DNA of 15,455 nt. Source: Campylobacteraceae bacterium (lineage in GTDB: Bacteria; Campylobacterota; Campylobacteria; Campylobacterales; Sulfurovaceae). The notes below the pieces were generated by a model that was not told the DNA's origin, searched no databases, and saw only the letters and a program-made list of their open reading frames with translations. Shown in pieces: positions 6,718 through 14,481 of this stretch; position 1 is the first letter of the stretch, and the number at the start of each line of letters is the position of its first letter. Location of the stretch: contig JALWNF010000132.1 in the NCBI GenBank assembly GCA_026995985.1, forward strand, positions 1-15,455. The letters run 5' to 3'. The translations under genes were made by a program, and so were the position numbers.

Positions 6718-7367
6718 AAGTATTGGTTAACTTTTTAAATAGACTAGATAGTTTTTTTGAGAATAAATCAGAGAATGAAAAGTGGATGATGATAGTTATG
6801 ATAACAGTAGTTATAGGATATATCTCATATAGTTTTTTTTACCCTTTTGCCCAAGATAAATATAATAGAGCTAACAGTAGAAATAAGAGTCTAAAAAAGA
6901 GTATTGCCTCAAACAGACAGTATCTTCAGAGTATTAGTCAAAATGGAGATAAGAACTATTTAGTAAATAAGTATGAAAATGAGATTAAAGAGTTAGACAA
7001 AAAGATAGAGAAGACCAATGATGAGATTAGTTTTATCTCTGTCAATTTAGATGACCTATCTCCTCTACTTTTTAATAAAGAGAGTTGGTCAAAGTTTCTA
7101 AATTCTATTACAAAAGATGCAAAAAAACAGAGTGTTATACTTAACTATATAGATAATAAGTATGTAGATAATAATGGTAGTTTTGGACATGTATTGCAAA
7201 TTGGAGTGGGTTGCTCAGGAAGCTATAAAAATATCACTAAATTTATCAATCTATTAGAGCGTTCAGTTTTAGTTACAGACATCTATGGTACACACTTCTA
7301 TTTAGATAAAGAAGATACTATTGTCTCAGCTGATATTAATATCTCAGTATGGGGGATTAACCACTAA
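6714..7367 (+). CDS. PilO/GspM-like inner-membrane assembly protein
   Basis: This 217-residue bitopic protein has a short charged cytoplasmic N-terminus, a membrane helix at about 25-44 (MMIVMITVVIGYISYSFFYP), a coiled-coil region to about 110, and a C-terminal domain (about 120-217) with the alternating helix/strand pattern of PilO: WSKFLNSITKDA, then GHVLQIGVGCSGSYKNITKF, LLERSVLVTDI and a final strand ADINISVWGI. PilO pairs with PilN in the inner membrane to form the alignment complex of type IV pili and related machines. Identity rests on topology, weak motif resemblance and position right after a PilN-like gene. It starts at ATG 6714, overlapping the previous stop (ATGA), with AAAGGTGG as ribosome site, and shares one base with the next start codon. 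Confidence 0.7.
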   Translation: MKVLVNFLNRLDSFFENKSENEKWMMIVMITVVIGYISYSFFYPFAQDKYNRANSRNKSLKKSIASNRQYLQSISQNGDKNYLVNKYENEIKELDKKIEKTNDEISFISVNLDDLSPLLFNKESWSKFLNSITKDAKKQSVILNYIDNKYVDNNGSFGHVLQIGVGCSGSYKNITKFINLLERSVLVTDIYGTHFYLDKEDTIVSADINISVWGINH

Positions 7368-7792
7368 TGAAAAAGATATTTATATTTATAATATTAAGTT
7401 TTACACTTTTGTTTGCAGGTAGTTTAAGCTCTAATGAGATTATTAATATGGTCTCTAAAATTAAAGAGGAGAGAGATGGTATCTCTTTGGTTAAATTAGA
7501 GGGAACTGCTAACCCTTTTATTCTTAAAAAGAAAAAGAGGACAGAGGAGAAAAAAGATGAAAATATTACTGTTTATACACCTGTAGAGATAGTCTATAAG
7601 CTTGATGCTATTTTAAATCATGCCGCATTTATAAATAAAAAGTGGTATAGAACAGGCGATACTATTGATAACTATAAGGTAGGATATATCTCAAAATACT
7701 CTGTAAGATTAGAGGGTAAGAGTGGAAATAGAGTTTTAAGATTAGAAAAAAGAAAGAGAAAATTTATTAAGTTAAATAAAGGATATAGATAA
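7367..7792 (+). CDS. PilP/GspC-like periplasmic protein (CtsR/MshK position)
   Basis: The 141-residue product has a cleavable signal peptide (MKKIFIFIILSFTLLFA, about 1-17). A basic linker containing TANPFILKKKKR leads into a compact beta domain at about 75-127: YKLDAILNHAAFINKKWYRT, GDTIDNYKVGYI and SVRLEGKSGNRVLRLEK. The sequence hallmarks (AFINxKWYxxGDxIxxYKV, then a short strand ending in V-x-L) match the homology region of PilP, GspC and MshK, which links the inner-membrane PilNO-type complex to the secretin N-domains. The next gene is the secretin, which fits. The very basic tail (KRKRKFIKLNKGYR) is unusual. In the C. jejuni cts cluster the small protein before the secretin is CtsR; equivalence is inferred from position. 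The TAATG junctions on both sides imply translational coupling. Confidence 0.7.
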   Translation: MKKIFIFIILSFTLLFAGSLSSNEIINMVSKIKEERDGISLVKLEGTANPFILKKKKRTEEKKDENITVYTPVEIVYKLDAILNHAAFINKKWYRTGDTIDNYKVGYISKYSVRLEGKSGNRVLRLEKRKRKFIKLNKGYR

Positions 7793-9321
7793 TGAAAAAT
7801 AGTTTAATAAAGTTTATAGTTATATCTCTATTTTTAAATATTGTAACACCAACTTATGCAAATCGATGTGATACTCAACTCTTTAGTGCAACATTAAATA
7901 GTGCATTGACTATTGGTGATGTTGTAGAGAATTTAGCAGATGAGTGTTCTTTGAGTCTTATTGTAAAAGATAAGGAGGCTAAGAAGAAGTTAGCAGAAAA
8001 ACTATATTTTGTTAAGATGAATAATGCCTCTTTAACAGAGTTTTTAGATACTATATTAAGAGAGAATGATATCTCTTATAGATTAGATGATAATAAGTTA
8101 GAGATCTCCTACTTGACAACTAAGACATTTAAATTTCATTATATTGCAGGAGATAGAAAGGGAACTAGTAGTGCTCATGTAACTATTGCAAACTCTGGAA
8201 GTGCTGGAGGCTCTTCAAAAGGAGGTTCATCTGGAGGTAGTAAAAATGATTCAAAAACAGGTGTCTCTATAGAGAGTATAGATGAGTTTAAGTTCTGGAC
8301 AAAGATAGAAAAAGAGGTAGAGAGTCTACTTAATAGACCAGAGGACTCCTATAAGGCTCCTCCTCCTATTGTTAATGCTGAATCAGGAATGATAACTGTT
8401 ACAGGTACAGCAAAACAGTTAGATAGAGTTGCTGCCTACATAGATAATTTAAAAAATCAACTAAAAAAGCAGGTGCTAATAGATGTTCAAATTTTATCAG
8501 TAACATTTGATGACTCTTACACCACTGGTGTTGATTGGAGTCAGCTATATAGTTTTCAAAATATGGCAATTGCAACAGCGAGTACACTACAAAATAATGT
8601 TGCATCTTTAGCTTCAAATACTGATGGCTCTTCTCTATCTATTGGAGATATTACCTCTGAACCAAATACAAAACCAAAAAGTTCAGGAGCAATTATTACA
8701 AGAGGTTCTACACAGATTACAGATGTCGTAAAATTTTTAAAGACGCAAGGTGATGTAAAGTCTATATCAAATCCTAAGATTTTAACGCTTAACAATCAAC
8801 CAGCACTTATCTCTGTAGGAAATGAACTCTTTTATAAAATCACCTCAACCTCTACTATGCAGAGTGCTACAGGAGCAGGAACACAACAATCAGGTGAAAC
8901 TATAGATTCTGTATTTGCAGGGATTTTATTAGATATTACTCCAGAAATTTCAGAAGATGGAAAAATTACACTTAAGATAAATCCATCTATTTCAGATACT
9001 ATTGATACTGTCTCAACTACTACTACAGGAACAAGAAATATCCCACCTGATTTGTCAAGAAAGCAGATATCTTCAGTAGTAACACTAAACGATGGTGAAC
9101 ATGCTATTTTAGGAGGTTTAATTTCCTCAAAAACAGGTACACAGGTCTCTAAAGTACCACTTCTTGGTGATTTGCCTCTATTTGAGTACCTCTTTAAGCG
9201 TGAAAAGCGTGTAAATAAAGTTGATGAGTTAGTTTTAATTATTACTCCACATATTATTAAGACAGATGATGACCTCTCTTTGGAAGATTTGGGGTATAGA
9301 AAGCTAAATAATGAGAAGTAA
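7792..9321 (+). CDS. mshL: Secretin, MshL/PilQ type (outer-membrane channel)
   Basis: This 509-residue outer-membrane channel subunit has a signal peptide with likely cleavage after A23 (TYA/NR). An STN/N0-like domain follows (about 30-108, ALTIGDVVENLADECSLSLI and SLTEFLDTILRENDISY), then a Gly/Ser-rich linker (about 134-155), a second small N-domain (about 190-225, IVNAESGMITVTGTAKQLDR) and the secretin barrel (about 228-490). Typical barrel signatures are GDVKSISNPKILTLNNQPA (320-338), DITPEISEDGKITLKINPSI (381-400), GEHAILGGLI (435-444) and VPLLGDLPLFEYLF (455-468). There is no lipobox. The mature N-terminal region contains a Cys pair, C26 and C52. Such secretins export pili or, in naturally transformable bacteria, admit DNA; CtsD is the C. 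jejuni counterpart. AAAGGAT lies before the ATG. Confidence 0.92.
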   Translation: MKNSLIKFIVISLFLNIVTPTYANRCDTQLFSATLNSALTIGDVVENLADECSLSLIVKDKEAKKKLAEKLYFVKMNNASLTEFLDTILRENDISYRLDDNKLEISYLTTKTFKFHYIAGDRKGTSSAHVTIANSGSAGGSSKGGSSGGSKNDSKTGVSIESIDEFKFWTKIEKEVESLLNRPEDSYKAPPPIVNAESGMITVTGTAKQLDRVAAYIDNLKNQLKKQVLIDVQILSVTFDDSYTTGVDWSQLYSFQNMAIATASTLQNNVASLASNTDGSSLSIGDITSEPNTKPKSSGAIITRGSTQITDVVKFLKTQGDVKSISNPKILTLNNQPALISVGNELFYKITSTSTMQSATGAGTQQSGETIDSVFAGILLDITPEISEDGKITLKINPSISDTIDTVSTTTTGTRNIPPDLSRKQISSVVTLNDGEHAILGGLISSKTGTQVSKVPLLGDLPLFEYLFKREKRVNKVDELVLIITPHIIKTDDDLSLEDLGYRKLNNEK

Positions 9322-10123
9322 GTTTGAAGAGGTTAAAAAAATCTTTATTGATAGTATCAATAAAGATAACTATGTTGAGTTAGACTCAGCAACTTACAAC
9401 TATAATCTCTTAGAGACCTCTTTATTGAAGCCACTAAAGATGATACTTCTTTATGGTAGACCAGGAACAGGTAAGAGTATGTTGCTAAATAAACTCTACC
9501 ATAATTTAAAAGAGCATCGTGAGATTCACTACTTTGAGGCTCCGATTTTAAGTGAAAAGGCTTTTTTAAAAGAGATTTATGAGAGTATGTCAGGAAAGAG
9601 TGTACCTGAAAATATGCGTGTTAACTTTGATGGGCTTTTAAAATATGCTCAGAGTTTAAGAGGTAAAAGAGAGGTAGTTTTTTTACTAGATGAGTGTCAA
9701 CTATATAGTGAAGCACTTATGGAGAAGATTCGTCTTCTATCAGATACTCGTGTAGTTAAGTTTGTTATTACACTTCATAAGACAGAAGATGAAGATATTG
9801 TAGCTAAAGAGCACTTTAAGACTCGTATTTGGGAAGTAATTGTTATGAAAAATGTAACTGAAGATGATTTACATTTATATCTTCAAAAGAAGCTTATTAA
9901 AAAAGGTTTTCTTGAAATCTCAAATATGATACGAAAAAAAGATATTAGATATATTCACTATATGACAAATGGTAACTTTAGAGAGACAAATAAATATCTT
10001 TATACTATATTTGGTATTTATGAGTATTATGAAAAAAATAATCCAAAGAAGATTTCGACAAAAAAACTCTCAAAAAAGATTCTTGAGATGGCAGCTATAG
10101 AGTTAGGATATATTAATGCATAG
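9311..10123 (+). CDS. ExeA/MshM-like AAA ATPase (CtsP position)
   Basis: The 270-residue protein is a single AAA-type ATPase domain: Walker A GRPGTGKS (49-56), Walker B VVFLLDE (122-128), a sensor-1-like strand FVITLHK (151-157) and a possible arginine finger at R172 (HFKTRIWEVI). A helical C-terminal lid contains YIHYMTNGNFRETNKYLYTI (214-233). The family includes ExeA/GspA of type II secretion, which helps place the secretin in the cell wall, and MshM. Unlike ExeA there is no membrane helix or peptidoglycan-binding domain, so it must act in the cytoplasm, perhaps through the membrane-anchored protein encoded next. It starts 11 bases inside the secretin gene. In C. jejuni the equivalent position is CtsP, a nucleotide-binding protein needed for transformation. 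Confidence 0.82.
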   Translation: MRSKFEEVKKIFIDSINKDNYVELDSATYNYNLLETSLLKPLKMILLYGRPGTGKSMLLNKLYHNLKEHREIHYFEAPILSEKAFLKEIYESMSGKSVPENMRVNFDGLLKYAQSLRGKREVVFLLDECQLYSEALMEKIRLLSDTRVVKFVITLHKTEDEDIVAKEHFKTRIWEVIVMKNVTEDDLHLYLQKKLIKKGFLEISNMIRKKDIRYIHYMTNGNFRETNKYLYTIFGIYEYYEKNNPKKISTKKLSKKILEMAAIELGYINA

Positions 10124-10895
10124 AAAGATAGAAGAGTTAGAAAAGAGATGGTATCGTTATAAGTTAAAAATGTTAATGATTCCGTTAGGTAGTAGTATTG
10201 TTACAGCTTTTATTGGCTCTGGTGGATACTATCTTTATGATAGACACTATATTCATAATATACCTAAAACAGCTGTACTTTCAGCGACAAAAGAGTTTAA
10301 AGAAGATGCTAAAAAAGAGTCTATAAAAGTAGCTAAAATAGAACCTAAAAAGATTAAAAAAAAGAGTAATGATATTTTACTAGAACCTATTATTCCTGTT
10401 ATTGACCTAGAGAAGGAAGAGGCTATTCGCTATCCAAGAAGAGTCTCTTCTAAGAGAAAAGAGTTCTATAAACATTTGGTTAAGGCAAAACGAAATGACT
10501 ACTTAACAGCAAGAGAGTTAGCTTCAATGAGTAGGGTAGAGAGTGCAACCTCTTCTAAACCTCATGTAATGAAGAGGATAAAACTCCAATCAACATCTAA
10601 TAACTATATAGAGACAATGAAAGAGAAGTTTGCACACTCTCATAGCTTTCGAGATGCACTTTTGTTAGCTAAGGCATTTTATAAAAAAGCATCTTATAAA
10701 GAGGCAGAGGAGTGGGCATTAAAGGCAAATAAGATTAACTCTAAACTCGAAGATAGTTGGCTTATATTTGCTAAATCAAAAGCGAAGATGGGTAAAAAGC
10801 AAGAGGCAATTAATATTTTAGCAAAGTACTATGCTAAGAGTAGGTCGTTAAAAGCTAAGGATACTATAGAAGAGATTAGAAGAGGGAAAATATAA
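10116..10895 (+). CDS. Membrane-anchored TPR protein (MshN/CtsX-position)
   Basis: The 259-residue protein has a basic N-terminus, one membrane helix (about 19-40, MLMIPLGSSIVTAFIGSGGYYL) and a Lys/Glu/Pro-rich linker (about 55-110). The C-terminal region (about 177-245) reads as two tetratricopeptide-like repeats: SFRDALLLAKAFYKKASYKE, then AEEWALKANKINSKLEDSW, then AKSKAKMGKKQEAINILAKY. Basic residues before the helix favour cytoplasm-in, TPR-out topology. MshN of MSHA clusters has this layout and often follows the MshM-type ATPase, as here. In the C. jejuni cts cluster the slot after CtsP is CtsX, a membrane protein; whether the two are homologous cannot be judged by eye. It overlaps the ATPase gene by 8 bases. 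A scaffold or ATPase-anchoring role is inferred. Confidence 0.65.
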   Translation: MHRKIEELEKRWYRYKLKMLMIPLGSSIVTAFIGSGGYYLYDRHYIHNIPKTAVLSATKEFKEDAKKESIKVAKIEPKKIKKKSNDILLEPIIPVIDLEKEEAIRYPRRVSSKRKEFYKHLVKAKRNDYLTARELASMSRVESATSSKPHVMKRIKLQSTSNNYIETMKEKFAHSHSFRDALLLAKAFYKKASYKEAEEWALKANKINSKLEDSWLIFAKSKAKMGKKQEAINILAKYYAKSRSLKAKDTIEEIRRGKI

Positions 10896-11449
10896 TGAAA
10901 CTAATATCTATTTTTCTAGTGACAACATATTGGTTATTTGCATCAAATCTCTCAACTATATATAAGCTTTATATAAATCAAGAGTACAATAAGGCTTGTG
11001 ATTATGGGCGAAAATATATCTTTAAAAATAGAAATATAGACAATGAAAAGTATTTGACTCTATATGGGCTCTCTTGTGTTGAGACAGATAATATTGACCG
11101 TATCTCATTGCCAATGATACATCTAAAATCGACAAAAGAGGCAAGAGCAAATGCTAGTTATTTTGGAACAATTTTACTTCAAAAAGAGTTGCTTCTTCAA
11201 GCTTTAGTTGATAAAAAAGAGATATATGACCTACATCTTCCAAAGACTAACTTTGTACTTTCAAAGATATTTTATCTATTTATGAAAAAAAAATATACTC
11301 TTAAAAATGAGATATATAGATTTCAAGATGAAGAAAAAGAGGATTTGAGATATCAACTCTATATAAAAAGAGATAAAAAAAATAGAGTGAGTATGATTAT
11401 AGATGTTTATCAAAATGATAAATTTACTAAACGTTATAACTATAGGTAG
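10895..11449 (+). CDS. Exported protein of unknown function inside the operon
   Basis: I do not recognise this 184-residue protein. It has a signal-peptide-like start (MKLISIFLVTTYWLFA, about 1-16) and no later membrane helix. The mature part begins with helical pairs (LSTIYKLYINQEYNKACDYG and KYLTLYGLSCVETDNI) that could be a short TPR-like segment, with two cysteines, C35 and C61, able to form a disulfide in the periplasm. The C-terminus (about 151-184) looks beta-rich (RYQLYIKRDKKNRVSMIIDV and KFTKRYNYR). Its position between the TPR protein and the assembly ATPase, with TAATG coupling upstream, shows it belongs to the machine. A periplasmic accessory or secretin-associated role is possible. 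It is the least explained gene in the operon. Confidence 0.6.
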   Translation: MKLISIFLVTTYWLFASNLSTIYKLYINQEYNKACDYGRKYIFKNRNIDNEKYLTLYGLSCVETDNIDRISLPMIHLKSTKEARANASYFGTILLQKELLLQALVDKKEIYDLHLPKTNFVLSKIFYLFMKKKYTLKNEIYRFQDEEKEDLRYQLYIKRDKKNRVSMIIDVYQNDKFTKRYNYR

Positions 11450-11458
11450 GATAAAAGA

Positions 11459-13195
11459 ATGCAGAAAATTATAGATTTATTAATCCGAGAAAATGTTTTA
11501 GATGAAGCAAAGTTAAAGCTATTTATAGAGAAGTATGGTGAGAGCAAATTGAGCATAGCTAATCTTTTAAAAGTTAGAATCCTTCAACAAGATAGTATGG
11601 ATAAAGTTCTTTTAAAAGCATTAAGAATGCAGAGTATTGATATTGAAGATTTAGAGGGATTGCAGGGAATCAATACGACTGAACTTCTTAAAAAACAAGC
11701 AGAGGCTTTAGGAGTTGAGTATATAGATATTCCTAGTATAGAGATTGATTATAAGTTAATAAAGCGTCTACCTCTTAAGCAGTTAATAAAATATAAAGCA
11801 TTACCTCTTTTTGTAGAAGATGAGAAGGTAACTGTTGCATTTGAAAATCCTAATGATTTTGAAGCGAAGGGAGCCATAGAGCGTTTTTTTCGTGGAAAGA
11901 TTATGATTGTTGCTCTAGCTAGAAAAGAGATTATAGAGCAGGTTTTATCTCATTTAGATAGAACTGAAAAGGTTGAAGAGTACTCTGCTGATATTAAGGA
12001 GGATTTAGAGAAGGGTGGAGCAGAGGCAAAAACTGATGAGTCTCCTGCTGTTTTAAAACTTATTGAGCTTATCTTGGCAACAGCTATAGAAAAAGGAACA
12101 AGTGATATTCATATTGAGGCAACAGAGCATAATTGTGTAGTTCGTTATCGTATAGATGGTATATTGCAAGAGAACTTTAGAATGGAGAAGTCTATCTTCT
12201 CTCCTTTGGCTTCTCGTATGAAACTCCTTTCAAATTTAGATATTGCAGAAAAAAGGAAACCACAAGATGGGCGTTTTACTCAGATTGTAAAAGGGCGTGT
12301 TTTTGACTTTAGGGTCTCTACTTTACCTACTATGTTTGGAGAGTCGATTGTTCTTCGTATTTTAGATAAAACTAAAGCGATGGTACAGCTAGAGAATGCA
12401 GGAATGAGTTCAACTTCATATACAAAATTTATTGAGGCTATTCATGCCCCTTATGGGATTGTGCTTGTTACAGGTCCTACTGGTTCAGGAAAAACCACAA
12501 CACTCTATGGAGCACTAAATGAGATTATTGATTCTAAAGATAAGATTATTACTGTGGAGGACCCAGTAGAGTATCAGATGGATTCAATTCAGCAGGTACA
12601 GATAAATGAACAAGCAGGATTAACCTTTCCTGCTGCTCTACGTTCTATTTTGCGACAAGATCCCGACAAGATTATGATTGGGGAGATTCGAGACCAAGAG
12701 ACCCTGCGTATTGCAATTCAAGCTGCACTTACAGGTCACTTAGTACTCTCTACTTTGCATACCAACTCCTCCATTGCTGCTGTTGGGCGTATTTTAGATA
12801 TGGGGATTGAGGAGTACCTTATCTCTGGTGCATTAATTGCTATTCAGGCTCAACGATTGGTACGTAAGATTTGTCAGTCATGTAAAGAGGTAACAACTCT
12901 AGAGCCAAAGTTAAAAGAGGATATTGCTAAGTATGTCTCACCAAATGCTGTCTTCTATGAGGGAAAAGGGTGTCCTGTTTGTAATGGTTCTGGTTATGTA
13001 GGACGGGAGATGATTTCAGAGGTTTTACCTGTGTCTGAGACACTATCGAGCATGATTGCATCAGGTGCTTCAAAAGATGAGTTAACTAAACAGGCAATTA
13101 AAGAGGGGTTTGTCTCTATGTTTCAAGATGGAATAAAAAAGGCTTTAGAGGGTAAAACAACAGTAAAAGAGATTATAAGGGTGGCACGTTCATAA
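11459..13195 (+). CDS. gspE: GspE/PilB/MshE-type assembly ATPase (CtsE-like)
   Basis: This 578-residue hexameric ATPase drives subunit polymerisation from the cytoplasm. An MshEN/T2SSE_N-type N-terminal region (about 1-165; LGVEYIDIPSIEIDYKLIKR at 84-103 is typical) precedes the catalytic core. The core has TSDIHIEATEHN (214-225), Walker A GPTGSGKT (339-346), Asp box TVEDPVEYQ (365-373), Walker B IMIGEIRD (405-412, E409) and His box TGHLVLSTLHTN (425-436). The tetracysteine zinc site is C472/C475 with C505/C508, which separates GspE/PilB from the PilT retraction group. All key residues are present. An AGGAT ribosome site overlaps the upstream stop codon. C. jejuni CtsE, needed for transformation, is the same type. 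Confidence 0.93.
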   Translation: MQKIIDLLIRENVLDEAKLKLFIEKYGESKLSIANLLKVRILQQDSMDKVLLKALRMQSIDIEDLEGLQGINTTELLKKQAEALGVEYIDIPSIEIDYKLIKRLPLKQLIKYKALPLFVEDEKVTVAFENPNDFEAKGAIERFFRGKIMIVALARKEIIEQVLSHLDRTEKVEEYSADIKEDLEKGGAEAKTDESPAVLKLIELILATAIEKGTSDIHIEATEHNCVVRYRIDGILQENFRMEKSIFSPLASRMKLLSNLDIAEKRKPQDGRFTQIVKGRVFDFRVSTLPTMFGESIVLRILDKTKAMVQLENAGMSSTSYTKFIEAIHAPYGIVLVTGPTGSGKTTTLYGALNEIIDSKDKIITVEDPVEYQMDSIQQVQINEQAGLTFPAALRSILRQDPDKIMIGEIRDQETLRIAIQAALTGHLVLSTLHTNSSIAAVGRILDMGIEEYLISGALIAIQAQRLVRKICQSCKEVTTLEPKLKEDIAKYVSPNAVFYEGKGCPVCNGSGYVGREMISEVLPVSETLSSMIASGASKDELTKQAIKEGFVSMFQDGIKKALEGKTTVKEIIRVARS

Positions 13196-14439
13196 TGAAG
13201 TATTTTAATGTAACAGTACTCTCAAAAGGAAAAAAACGTATAGAGGTGGTTAAAGCAGAGCATAAGATGGCAGCCATTAAGATGGTCAAAAAAGCTAATC
13301 CTGGGCAGATGGTTCAAAAGGCAGTTGAGATACCTGCTCCAATGGGAGCTCAAATTGAAGATATGTTAAGTGGTATTAAAAAAGGTTTTGAGAAGAAGAT
13401 TGACCTAAACTCTAAAATCTCCTCCATACGTCAAATTGCCGTTATGACTGATGCAGGGATTTCGATTCATGATGCTATTACTGAAGTAGGGAACAATATG
13501 GAAAACCCTAAGTTAAAAGAGATTTATCTAAAGATTGGAAATGATATTAACGCAGGTAAATCTATAGCAGACTCCATAGAACCATATACAGAGGAGTTTG
13601 GTCATGTTACCATTGCTATGACAAAGCTTGGTGAGCAGACAGGTAATATATCTGGAGCATATTCAAAACTAGCTAATATCTTAGAAGATATTAGAGACAA
13701 TATTAAAAAGTTTAAAAAGGCAATTCGTACACCACTTATTACCCTTGGAGCGATGGCTGTTGCCTTTACTATTATGATTATGATAGTTGTTCCAAAATTT
13801 AAAGAGATTTTTGAAAAGTTTGACCACGCTTTGCCTGTTCCAACTCAGATACTTCTATTTTTAGAAAATCTATTTAATAACTATGGGCTCTATGTCCTTG
13901 GAGGTTTAGCAGTTATTATTTATGGGTTATTGTATTTTTATAAAAGTGATGAAAAGTTTAAATATAAAATAGACAAACTTCTAGTTCACCCTAAATTTTA
14001 CTTGATTCATAAAGTTATCTTTTTCGCAACTATGCATAAATATACTTTAGTCTTTTCAGAACTAGTAAAATCTGGTATTCCTGTCTCTGAAGCCCTAGAT
14101 ACAGCAGTTGGAATGGTAGATAACTCATATATTAAAGATAAACTCTTAACAGTCAATGCCAATATTGCAAGAGGTATCTCGCTCTCTGATGCATTTGAGC
14201 AGACAGAGCTATTTGAAAATATGCTTCTACAGATGATACGAGCAGGAGAGCAAGGGGGACAACTAGATGCCATGTTAGACAAAGTAACTGAGTATTACGA
14301 TGCACGTTTCCAAGACCTTATTGATAACTTAGCTACTTATATTGAGCCTATTATGATGTTCTTTATTGCAGGGTTAGTTCTTTTAATGGCACTTGGAATC
14401 TTTATGCCTATGTGGGATTTAGGTAAGGCTGTTAAGTAA
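13195..14439 (+). CDS. gspF: GspF/PilC/MshG-type inner-membrane platform protein (CtsF-like)
   Basis: The 414-residue polytopic protein has the duplicated T2SSF layout. The first cytoplasmic helical domain (about 76-180) contains the hallmark GEQTG (146-150) and the second (about 275-380) GEQGG (352-356). Membrane helices lie at about 181-199, 230-249 and 386-405. A short N-terminal domain (about 1-45, KYFNVTVLSKGKKRIEVVKA) matches the family's usual start. PilC/GspF is the platform on which the hexameric ATPase turns to build a pilus or pseudopilus, so pairing with the upstream gspE is as expected. It starts at TAATG with GGGTGG upstream. It is the last gene of the operon; a hairpin follows four bases after the stop. 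No truncation seen. Confidence 0.92.
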   Translation: MKYFNVTVLSKGKKRIEVVKAEHKMAAIKMVKKANPGQMVQKAVEIPAPMGAQIEDMLSGIKKGFEKKIDLNSKISSIRQIAVMTDAGISIHDAITEVGNNMENPKLKEIYLKIGNDINAGKSIADSIEPYTEEFGHVTIAMTKLGEQTGNISGAYSKLANILEDIRDNIKKFKKAIRTPLITLGAMAVAFTIMIMIVVPKFKEIFEKFDHALPVPTQILLFLENLFNNYGLYVLGGLAVIIYGLLYFYKSDEKFKYKIDKLLVHPKFYLIHKVIFFATMHKYTLVFSELVKSGIPVSEALDTAVGMVDNSYIKDKLLTVNANIARGISLSDAFEQTELFENMLLQMIRAGEQGGQLDAMLDKVTEYYDARFQDLIDNLATYIEPIMMFFIAGLVLLMALGIFMPMWDLGKAVK

Positions 14440-14443
14440 AAAG

Positions 14444-14461
14444 GTGCGATTATTATCGCAC
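14444..14461 (+). terminator. Hairpin after the gspF-like gene (GTGCGAT / ATCGCAC)
   Basis: A perfect 7-bp stem, GTGCGAT (14444-14450) and ATCGCAC (14455-14461), closes the loop TATT, four bases after the gspF-like stop codon. The stem is the same sequence as in the 2565-2587 hairpin. No T-run follows directly, so it is either a factor-assisted terminator or an RNA-stabilising 3' stem. Confidence 0.65.
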
Positions 14462-14463
14462 AA

Positions 14464-14481
14464 ATAAAGCTTAATCTTTAT
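14464..14481 (+). repeat. Second small hairpin (ATAAAG / CTTTAT)
   Basis: ATAAAG (14464-14469) and CTTTAT (14476-14481) form a 6-bp A/U-rich stem around CTTAAT, two bases after the GTGCGAT hairpin. This repeats the two-hairpin layout seen after dus. The rest of the 14440-14625 gap is A+T-rich, with an AAATTGT/ACAAT pair (14510-14537), a direct repeat and a promoter. Confidence 0.4.

Noticed and set aside
8399-8795. Two minus-strand reading frames opposite the secretin gene
   Set aside because: Both are antisense to a strongly conserved coding region and show no start signals or recognisable motifs.
11459-13195. PilT-type retraction ATPase
   Set aside because: The full N-terminal region and the C472/C475-C505/C508 zinc site mark it as a GspE/PilB assembly ATPase.
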